Shown: in pieces, positions 11,032 through 23,000 of the stretch
Layout: every line of letters begins with the position of its first letter
Position numbering within the stretch: the stretch's first letter is position 1
Source: Bugula neritina
Taxonomy: Eukaryota; Bryozoa; Gymnolaemata; Cheilostomatida; Bugulidae
DNA length: 64,000 bases
Direction of reading: 5' to 3'
NCBI GenBank assembly: GCA_964035545.1
Contig: OZ037766.1
Span: forward strand, 32,649,273 to 32,713,272
Program-made: the position numbers and the translations under genes
Notes under the pieces: generated by a model
Told to the model about the DNA's origin: nothing
The model's database searches: none
Seen by the model: only the letters and a program-made list of their open reading frames with translations

Positions 11032-14000
11032 TCAGTGAAGCTGGGCAATGTCTGAGAACATCTGCAAGATATCATTGATAGAGAAGTCTAGGGAAATGTT
11101 AGAGTCAGCATAGCACCGCTTCAACATGCTGACAAACAGGTTGTATTGGTGGAGGAACTGCTTCTGTACTGAGGTCCACACCACCTGCAACACGTCCACA
11201 GACAGGTTACCTACTAGGTTAGTCGCTGATAATTTGACAGATTTACTTCTATTAACTACACTAAGTACTAACAACGCTGACAACTTACCTGTAACAAGTT
11301 CTCTTCTTCACACATGTGCTTTTCTAACTTCTTGTACAAGGTTTCCAGCCCTTTACGTACCTACAGCAAATTATATACTCCGAGAAAAGTGAATGGGCAT
11401 ATTTACTCACTGGCTGTATTAGTATCATCTATTTATTCTCCATATCAAGGGAAAGACACACGTATTACACACAAGGTCACATGTACTACACACAAGGTCA
11501 CACGTACTACACACAAGGTCACACGTACTACACACAAGGTCACACATATTACACACAAGGTCACATGTACTACACACAAGGTCACATGTACTACACACAA
11601 GGTCACATGTATTACATTACAAACCTCTTTAGCAGGATATTCTTTGATTACTTTACGTAATTCTGTCTTATTAAAAGCCAACAAATACCCCACTTCCTCT
11701 TCCTTCACCCCCGACTTAAGCTTCTCCTCCACCCCCTCGAAGAACAGCTAAAAAGAGAGTATGGGAGTTGTCACACTCTAGTTAACATCAGGTATGGGAG
11801 TTATCATACTCTAGTTAACATCTGGTATGGGAGTTATCATTCTCTAGCTAACATCTGGTATGGGAGTTGTCATACTTACAGTCAACTTCTCCATGGGGGT
11901 CCCCAGCTGCTCCTGCACATAAGCTTGCATGTGTTCCTGGTACCTCAGTCTAGCCTCCTTCCTCTCCGCGTCCAGACAGCTGATCTTCATTTGAGACAGC
12001 AAAGCTGGCAGCATAGAGTAGTGCAGTATAACAGTATGCCAACAAAATCATTTTTGAGGATAAACCAAATTGGGGTAAAAAGTGACAGAAAAGATCAACT
12101 ATCAGTAGATTATTCCTTTTAGTGATAGATATAAAACAGTTGACGCATTCCTTATTTTTGTGTATTCTTTGAAAAAAAACTGCAAAATAACTAAAACTGC
12201 TACCAGCTGACTTTCACTAATTTTCAGGAACTCAACACAAGAAAGAATGAGTGTTACTGAGTGAGTGAGTGTTAGTGAGAGGGTAAGTGTTAGTGAGAGT
12301 TGGTGAGAGTGTTACTGAGTGAGTTTAATAAATTTTTCTGAAACGAGAAGCGAAATGCTAGACTCACCATGAATTCTGTGAAGGTTTTCAAACATGATGA
12401 CGTGTCTGGGTGTCTTGAAATGCTCAGAGGCGATACGCGCCACTTCAGTGAACAGCTTCTGAGCAAGCACCTTGTACGCCTTGTCTAGGTCCGACCGCCT
12501 GTCAGAGTTGTGGAAAATACTCTCAGACTGCTCTGCAAACTCCTGGAAGTAGCATATGTGTGACAAGTGTGACAGGATATATGACGAGTGTGACAGAATA
12601 TATGACGAGTGTGACAGAATGTGACAAGTGTGACAGAATATGTGACAAGTGTGACAGAGTATATGACGAGTGTGACAGAATGTGACAAGTGTGACAGAAT
12701 ATGTGACAAGTGTGACAGAATATGTGACAAGTGTGACAGAGTCTACCCACCTCAAACACGTGTACAAAGGAAATGATTCCACATCTAGACTTTTTGCTTG
12801 GCTTTGTTTCTTCAAAGCTTTTACACTGTACCTTCTGCAATACATGTTACATGCGTCAGGGCTAGCTTTACCTGTATAACACTTACTATATCATACTTAT
12901 ATATCACACTTAATATATCACACTTACTATACTATACTTACTATAATATACTTACTATATCATACTTATTACAATATACTTACGATATACTCGTCAAAGG
13001 TACGTTTGACAGACACTGAAGCCGTTCCGTAAACTTTAGAAAGGAACAATCCGGAAGAGGCAGCCAACTTTGTGTGGTGACTCAGGTGAACGAGGAGACT
13101 AAGGGAGTAGCTGGAACAGACAGACATAGTCTGAGAAACAGACAGACATAGTCTGAGAAGCAGACAGACATAGTCTGAGAAACAGAGAGACATAGTCTGA
13201 GAAACACGCAGTATGCAATCGTGTTCAACACCATCATAGTTTTAGTTGGATAATTTTAATCTTGCGCTGTCACATTGAAAACAGTTCCAAAACTCTACGA
13301 TGCAAAACTTGAAAATGAAAAAAAAAAATATAATCTGTGAAAATACACAACTAAATTATATAATATACCAATATACAGTAGTAAAGCAACTTACAAGGTG
13401 TCCTGTTTAACGCAATGGTTGATAAAACTGGACAAATGTTTCTCCAAGTTTTGGAAGATTTCACCAAGAAGCAGCCGGGTAGAATGATCAGCGGTTTTAC
13501 TGAAAGAGAGAAGATATCTGCGAAACCTGTTAGAGGTGACTATAGTCTTTAGTTACCAATAACGGTGATTAGGCAGAATTAGTAAAAGCAGAGTTAGTAT
13601 TGTCTAAAATAAATGTATAATTTCATACACAAAACACAAATTACCAAATTTCAGAGCATTTTATACTGTTCATAGAAAGCAACCAACTTTGAGTAAATTA
13701 CAAGGCGAATGCTTCTTTTAGTTTCCGGGAGTTAAAACATGTTTTGCAATTCATCTTTGGGGTTATAATTTTGAGGGATTTGGTGACCCAACACTCTGTG
13801 ACACACTTTTAAGGTTGGAAATTGGGCTATCTACTGAGCCATTCATTAGGAGTACAAACAAGCTTGTACTAATGAATTGTAATGGTAGCACTGCTAACAG
13901 AGGCCTCATCTATGTACTTCTGTCTTTCTGTATCACAGGCAATATTCTACATGTAAATCTAAGGGGGGTAGTTGAGTACACCCCAAGCTTCACTAGAAGC

Positions 14001-17000
14001 GCAGCTAGAGGTCACGAACTCACTACTACACCATATTACTCATGCTAAAGATAATATTACTGGGGATTAGCATAGAAACTGGGGTCAGCTTCAGCCTAGG
14101 CATCCACAGAGTGGACCAATGGGTGACAGGCGTTGCAGGAGGCTAGGCAGCAACGGCAGCTTTGAGTTCTACAGCAACGGCAGCATTGAGTTCTAGAGCA
14201 AGTTTGCGATACGTGAGAGCGTGATTTGCGTAAAAGCAAATGGTAGGCCAAGTGACATTGAGCAATGAGAATTTCAATAGAAATTTAAAACGTGTAGAAG
14301 ATTCCAGAAGAAAGCAAAACATGTAGAACTTTCTCTGTGTGTGCGTGGGTTAGGAAGCACCTTACACAAATACAAACATTTCTTCATCACCGGTGTTAGC
14401 AGCGAACTGATCCACTTCTAGCCAGAAGCCACTGTGATGGGAGACGTATGAACAGCAAGTAGTAGTGTAATACAATATTATATAACTCACAACTATGATA
14501 CATAACATAACAAATATAACAATTACACTGACAAATTAGTTAGTGTATAAACTAGATAAAATCATAACAGAATATGATGCTACATAACAGAGGAATGTGT
14601 GGGGCATTCAAACAGACGACAAGCCCCAACAGATTGAACAGTCACATACCCAGAATAACACACTAGCCATTTATTAGGAGTCTTTTATGCACAACTTTTT
14701 CACAAGTTCTACTAGAGACACACTGCATATGCACAGTAATATAACAGAAGAGGGGGGCATAGATGAGAGAGGGACGGAGGGAGGGAGAGAGGGAGGGAGG
14801 GAGAGAGGGAGGGAGAGAGGGAGGAGGGGGAGAAATGGAGAGGGGGAGAGAAAGTGATTAGAAATACAGGCCACAATACTCACTCATCTTCTCCTTCAGC
14901 TGTCCCCTGTAATATAACAATACAATGCATGTGAGTTGATACATAATACACCTGTGTGATACATAATACAGCTGAGTTGATACATAATACAGGTGTGTGA
15001 TACATAATACAGCTGAGTTGATGCATAATACAGGTGTGTGATACATAATACAGCTGTGTGACACATAATACAGCTGTGTGATACATAATACAGCTGTGTT
15101 GACACATTAGCGAACAGAAAGCTACTTACCAGCATATGGAAGAATTTGACACAGAATTCCTGCTCTGCCATACAAATGGGAGACAACTCTGCAAACACCT
15201 TCTCTATCATCTGTCAAACAACAGACTAACAGTTGAATATTATATTATATGGAACTTGAAATTGTGGTGCAAACAATACAATACATTTACTACCCACAAC
15301 TCTGTCTAAATCAGTGTAACTATAGCTTGTTGAATGTATCAACTCAACAAAACAGTAAATTTTTTTCATAATTTCTGGGCTACAAACATGCAACTTCTTT
15401 GACAAGGTAGCAGAAAGTTGGCGTATAGCCATGTTCAATATATAAATAAAACATTAGAACATCTTCAAAATGTTCAACACATCATAAAGGTTCAACAGTT
15501 CAACACATACCTTGTTGAAAGCCTGTCTAGCCTGCTTGTCAGCTGTCCGTTGCCTGGGATCCAAACTCTGTAAACTCTCCGAGGAACCGGCGCTATTTCT
15601 AACAGCAAGAGCAGCCGACACGTGCTTAGACTCTTTGTTCCCGACTCGGAGCTTCGCTGCTTCCAGGAAGTCTCCTATTTCCTTCTCGTAGACAGCCTTT
15701 AGCGCGTCAGTGTAGGTCTGCAATGAATAGATGGCGGTGAGCGAGTGTGTGACAGCTGAGTGAGTGAGTGGCAGGTGAATGTTGTAGGTGAATGTGACAA
15801 TTGAATGTGACACTTGTGTGACAGATGAGAATGTGACAACTGAATGCGTGGCATGTGTGAGACAGCTGAGTGGGTGAGTGACACATGAATATGACAGGTG
15901 TGTGACAGGTGAGTGACAGGTGAGTGATTGACAGGTGAATATGACAGGTGAGTAATTGATACTTACAGTCTGCAAGCTATGGAATTTAGAAAAGTCCACT
16001 TTACGAAGCCAAAGCATGAGTCCGGTATACGGCAGCAGATCTCTGTGCTGGTTGTGGTGATTCTGCATTCTTATCTCCCCAGACCGAAGAGTTCCGTGTA
16101 AAGAGTTTATCTGATACAGCAAAAATAAGAGTCAACTCTTGCAAGACATCAACAAATGTTGCAGCTAACATACATTGAAGGTAATGAACAATGAAGTGCG
16201 ACATAGCATTAGCGCTGTGTTGGACAGAAGAGCTTACATTGACCAAATTGATTGCAGACTATCGCAAATCTTTCCAAGGAGAAACAGAAATATGAATGAC
16301 AGCGGAAAGCAACTACTGCTGACTTTATTAATTGGTTGTCTGCTGATTAGGTAGCTCAGTGGCAGCTAGAAGCACTTTAGAGCTATGAAGCCTGTGAACT
16401 GCAGATTAAAAAGCAAATAATGAAAGGCGAAAGCAATTTGTGTCTAATTAAATATTCACATGTTATATACACTATCGTGACTGATGTACATATGAAAGGG
16501 CTATAAGACACCCACCCACAAGTTTACAGATACCACACAGACTAAGGCTACACATTAGAAACCAAACCACACAATAATTTGCTCTTACCTTGCTCTCTGT
16601 GGTCTAGAGGTAAAACAAACAGACATTCAGGTATAGCATGCGCTAGCTTGATGCAAGACTTGTTAACAGTACATAGCGCTATAACATAAGGTGATATCTG
16701 GGGTATAATGATAGGAAGGTGATGGTATATGATGAGGTAACTCTGATAGCACACAAGAGAGGCTGGGGGAGTGCATGTGGAGGTTTGTAATGCCGCACCT
16801 CATGCAGAATTCTAATTCAACTCTGCAAGACGAGCTGTGTTACAACCCAGCATCACAGTGAGGAATACATAATTTGAGTGTAGGTTGATATTACAACATA
16901 TTAGCAGTGAATACATACTGCTACATAGATAAATGACAACTTTCACTGATGGTTTGTATGACGTGTGAGTAGAGCATAACTCCTACTACTTATCAAGTAG

Positions 17001-20000
17001 GGAAAGAGAACATAACTCCTGCTTCTTACTATACAAATGAAGATAATGCAACTCCTACTACTTACTATACAAAGAAGAGAACACAACTCTCACTACCTAC
17101 CTTGTGAGTGAAAAGATTATTGAGGTGATGAGTGAGACGTCGTGCAAACTCACTCGACAGTTTCTGCATCTTATTCTTCTGGTCCTTTACTGCCTCCATG
17201 CTGAGCAGAGCTGAAACAGGAGAACACAACTATGATGATGGTAGGTGAGAGACTTAACAATCAGTTAACGGCAAGCAACAGCAATTATTAAGTTCAGCTA
17301 AATCACAGGCCGGCTGTATTAAAATGAAAAGTTGTTCATAAAGTCAACTTTTGTTTCTCATTTTGACAGTCTGTCTAGCTGAAGATAATAACATCTACAA
17401 ACTCCCACACACTGTGGACAGTGAGAAGGTGTAAGTGAAGGGTGTAAGTAGAGGGGTGCAAGTAGAGAGAGTGTGAGAGGGAGGGGACATAAGTAAGGGG
17501 TATAAGTAGAGAGAGTGTGTGGGAGGGAGGGGACATAAGTAAGAGGTGTAAGTGGAAGTGTAGGTAAGTAGGTGTGTGAAATTGTAGAGGGACATAAGTG
17601 ACAAAGTGTAAGAAAGATACATACAGGGTTCTATCTGAGACTCCAGGCACTGCTGTAGAGCCATTGCTGCCTCAGTGCAGGCGTTGATGCCCTGTGCTGA
17701 TGCCAGGTCTATGTTCTTCAGAGCCCTCTGGTGGTCGTGGGGCAGATCCAGACTCTTCTACATGATGCAAACATTACAACACGTGAAACAAGATAAGGTA
17801 GTACTGCACCTATCAGCATGGCATTATGAGTAGGAACTTACCACATTAGAGTAGGGACTTACCACACTAGAGTAAGGAATTACCACACTAGAGTAAGGAC
17901 TTACCACACTAGAGTAAGGACTTACCACACTAGAGTAGGGACTTACCACACTAGAGTAAGGACTTACCACACTAGAGTAAGGACTTACCACACTAGAGTA
18001 GAGACTTACCACACTAGAGTAAGGACTTACCACACTAGAGTAAGGACTTACCACACTAGAGTAAGGACCTACCACACTAGAGTAAGGACTTACCACACTA
18101 GAGTAGAGACTTACCACACTAGAGTAAGGACTTACCACACTAGAGTAAGGACTTACCACACTAGAGTAGAGATTTACCACACTAGAGTAGGAACTTACCA
18201 CACTAGAGTAGGGACTTACCACTAACGTGCTGAGACTATCTATTAGACTGTCGTGGTTTGCCTCATGCACTTTCATCATATTGTCTTTATCTTTCATCCT
18301 CTCCATCTCTGCCTTCACAACCTGCAAGGGTTGTCAAAGGAAATGTTGAAACTGATCAGCAGAATATGAGTGTATAAAAAGATATCAGTACTGTGCGGTA
18401 ACACCTGGTCATAGTCAGTACTGTGTGGTAACACCTGGTCATAGAGTTAGTACTGTGTGGTAATACCTGGTCATAGTCAGTACTGTGTGGTAACACCTGG
18501 TCATAGAGTTAGTACTGTGTGAGAACACCTGGTGGTAAAGTTAGTACTGTGTGGTAACAACTCACCATGATGACCTGATCGTAAGAGGAGAGCCTCTCTT
18601 CAATCAGCGTCACTTCCTTTACAGCCTCGTCGATGAGTTGCATCAGCTGAAGGACGTGATCCTCAGACGAGACGATGGAGTGGACGTTGGCCTGCGAGAG
18701 AATACGAGCCTGTTTACTGACTGTGTTACTACACCAACATATCACTACTCCTACTATACGTATCACTACTCCTACTATACGTATCACTACTCCTACTATA
18801 CATATCACTACTCCTACTATACGTATCACTACTCCTACTATACGTATCACTACTCCTACTATACGTATCACTACTCCTACTATACGTATCACTGCTCCTA
18901 CTATACGTATCACTACTCCTACTATACGTATCACCACTCCTACTATACGTATCACCACTCCTACTATACGTATCACTACTCCTACTATACGTATCACTAC
19001 TCCTACTATACGTATCACTACTCCTACTATACGTATCACTATCTACTACTATACGTATCACTACTCCTACTATACGTATCACTACTCCTACTATGCATAT
19101 CACTACTCCTACTATACGTATCACTACTCCTACTATACGTATCACTACTCCTACTATCCATATCACTACTCCTACTATACGTATCACTACTCCTACTATG
19201 CATATCACTACTCCTACTACACGTATCACCACGTACCCCATCCAGCATGGAGAGGTCAAGGGTCAGCTTGTCAGCAAACCTGTGAGCATCACTGATTGCT
19301 ATTTCTGAGTCCATGATAAGCTGTGTAAGGTCATTCTCTTCCTTGCTAGATATAATCTACAGCAGAGTTTCATTAGAGAAATGGCAATCTGCGGCAGATA
19401 TTGGTGTAGCAAATTTTGTGAGGGAAATAATGGAGAATTACTGTACATACATGGAAGTAATCGAACAAGCAGCTCACAGATAAAAATGAAATGATGAAAC
19501 CCTTAGCATAATATTTTAATATAATAGCAGATGCAAGGAATTTAAGCACTATATATTTCCTATATAAGCAGGAGTCTCAAGTGAATTCTAGCACAATAAT
19601 ATTTACAGATAAACTAAAATACAAGAGATAATTTGCAATAAAATGATTTTCGATCGATGGAAATGGTCAACAGTGAGTTTGGACAGAGGAGATAACTGAC
19701 GGGTTCAGAATCTCACAGAAAAATATCAACTCTGCATCTTGAGCTGAAATGTGGAAGTGATTCTCCTAGGAATTGATTGATTACAATCGGTGAAAAAAAG
19801 GCTGCTCGCTGTACGGCAGCACTATAAAAAGTCAAACTGCTCATTGTTTGCTGACAGAGGCAGTGCTAACCTGGTAGGCAAGGTCACCGAGGGGGTCATA
19901 CGAGCTGTCCTCGTCTACTGCTTGTCCGTCTGTATCGGCAGAAGGAATCGTCACTACAAGAAAGTATGTATGTATGTACTACAGTACTCTACACTCAGTA

Positions 20001-23000
20001 CTATACACTCAGTACTCTACACTCTGTACTCTACACTCAGTACTCTACACTCTATACTATACACTCAGTACTCTACACTCTGTACTCTATACTATACACT
20101 CAGTACTCTACACTCTGTACTCTACACTCTGTACTCTACACTCTGTACTCTACACTCTGTACTCTACACTCAGTACTCTACACTCTATACTATACACTCA
20201 GTACTCTACACTCTGTACTCTATACTATACACTCAGTACTCTACACTCTGTACTCTACACTCTGTACTCTACACTCTGTACTCTACACTCTGTACTCTAT
20301 ACTATACACTCAGTACTCTACACTCTGTACTCTACACTCTGTACTCTACACTCAGTACTCTACACTCTGTACTCTACACTCTGTACTCTACACTCTACAC
20401 TCTGTACTCTATACTATACACTCAGTACTCTACACTCTGTACTCTACACTCTGTACTCTACACTCTGTACTCTATACTATACACTCAGTACTCTACACTC
20501 TGTACTCTACACTCTGTACTCTACACTCTGTACTCTATACTATACACTCAGTACTCTACACTAAGTACTCTACACTCTGTACTCTACACTCTGTACTCTA
20601 CACTCTGTACTCAGCACACTACAACGAAGCAGGTATCTTCACATATAATGAGCAACTAGTAAGTTGAGTGAAATATGAGCATAGAGTTGTCCACTCAATG
20701 AATTCAGAAAGTGGATAACAAATAATTTCATTATTCATACCCAACCCCCCCCCTATCTCTCAATACCCCCCCCCCCATTTCTAGTTACCCTTCAATGATT
20801 TGCTACTTCCTTCCCCCATCTTTCTCCATCCATTAACACAAAATGCTCAGCTAAATTTCTCTTAAAACAAATAAGGAAACCATAATCATTATTGTAAAAA
20901 GTGAAGCCATGGGAAATAAACCATTAGTCTTCCTTAGCATTAGGTCCACCGATACAGTAAATTAGTATTAGTGATTGCATAATTTCAGTAGAAGACCCAC
21001 CATCTGTGATAATCTTTCCGGTATTCTCAAAAACTGGCTGCACCTTCAGATATCTTTTACTCAGCTGTAAAGGAAACATAAGACCGCTATGCATGAGTAT
21101 GTATTGTCACAGCAAGTGACACTTGAGGGTATATTGTCATGGCAAGTGATACTTGAGGGTATATTGTCATGGCAAGTGATACTTGAGGGTATATTGTCAT
21201 GGAAAGGGACACTTGAGGATATATTGTCATGGAAAGGACACCATAGAAAGCATATTATAGTGAGGCAAACAATTTCACGAATTGTTCAACAATATAAAAC
21301 GTTGCACAAGAGCAATGCAGATTTATTCTAATTATAATCAACATGTTTACCATAGTAACTACAAACACAGCTGTCAACTTAGCATCTAATTTATTCAAAT
21401 AGGTAACAGGGTTAAGAACAGGAAATACCTTCCAGAGGACTTGCAGGAACTCGGCTTTCTGGGAAGGCTCGTCTGCTCTCCAGCGATACAGCTTCTCCAG
21501 CGTCAAATCGAAATCACTGACTTGAGTTCCTTCGCCCTGACCTTCACCTTCTGCAGGAAATTAGAATAACATCTTCAGCAACAGCACTATAACTTATGTG
21601 TGACACACGCCACTGCACCACAGTTATCAGAAACACAAATAAAAAAGAAAAATGAAAACCTTGAGCATATAGAGTGACTGAAGACTAACATTTGTTATCT
21701 AGCAGGGAGTTTGTGGACACCAGACAAACATAGAGTGAATACCTTCAGTGAGATGGCCATCAACAGACTTGAGATCTCCGATCTCCCAGGTTGACTTCTT
21801 CTTAAACCCATCGCCCTTCTCTGTCTTCTTTACTGAGTGCAGTTTACATATGACTGGCTTCTCGCTGGTCACTTTGAACATGCAGAAATATGAGACTGAA
21901 TGCATATGGAGACTAAAAACTAGCAATACTCTGAGTGATTAGTAGTCAAACTGATACTGGAAATAGTAGCACAAAAATGTATAGTCAAAGTAGAACTGAC
22001 AGAGAATAATTTGAAGGGTGAGAGAGCTGAAAGGGAAACCAAAAAGAAAAATTGAGAAATCTGTAAAATCAAACATGGCTAACATCGATAAATATGACAA
22101 AGAGTGACATATTGATCACATCCACACTAGGAAGCGTACGAAACACGCATGCATTTGTAGAAATATACACTATAACATGACTATAACCACAGCAGGCTAT
22201 CAAAAAGCAAAGATCAAAATAAACTAGCATATTAGAAGTGAAAACTGACTCTTCAGAAAGCATGCAAAAAGATGCAAGAGGAATTACAGCCAGATGCCAG
22301 ATGGTTTAAATTAACATAATTGAAAAAATATTATAAATTAACTCAAAGCAAAGAAACATTTCGAATATGCCTACCTGTCACACATAAGAATGCTAATGGC
22401 TTCTTTTTCTTGGAATCTTTTGTTTTAGTCACAGTAATACAGCTGACCAGTCTCTCATGGGTAAACAACTCTTTTTGAATATTTTCTTTAGCTTTTGCCA
22501 AGTCTGTTTGTTCAAATGCATTTGAAATTGTCTTTGAGAGTTTCCTGCTGCCTGGTGTGCCTACATATAATATGTATGATATGTATGATCTTTGTACTAT
22601 ATGATATGATACACATGCATATACATATGCTACACACATAGATAAAACACATATACTTTTAACACATCAGATATATACAAAATAAACAAACACACATAGA
22701 ATATATATAAACACATATGAATTATATGTATATATTACTAAGCTAAAATTCTATTTTATAATTGTAATATAAAATAAAAACTAAAAGTAAATAATAATAA
22801 TATAATTACTCAAAGTATTAGTAATACTAATAGTATTACTGGAATAGTAACTATAATTTTAGAAATAAAGATCAACTTGAACTTGAAGTAGGCCTCTACT
22901 CCTAGCTCTATCACTCAATCAGTATTACTGCCTAGCCCTATGGCTATGGCTATACTAATACAGTAATACTAATACTAATAGTAATACTTACCGTAATTTT

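Noticed and set aside
13985..14045. Possible second tRNA-derived SINE in EXOC1 intron 17
   Set aside because: Only a weak A-box-like stretch on the minus strand. No B box or recognisable body.
18551..19295. Plus- and minus-strand frames rich in TYHYSY, TPTIRI and GVVIRIV
   Set aside because: All are readings of the 21-bp array in EXOC1 intron 7.
19790..20667. Long plus-strand Tyr/Thr/Leu frames (up to 289 codons)
   Set aside because: Produced by the 14-bp minisatellite in EXOC1 intron 5. They are open in several frames at once and lack splice context.
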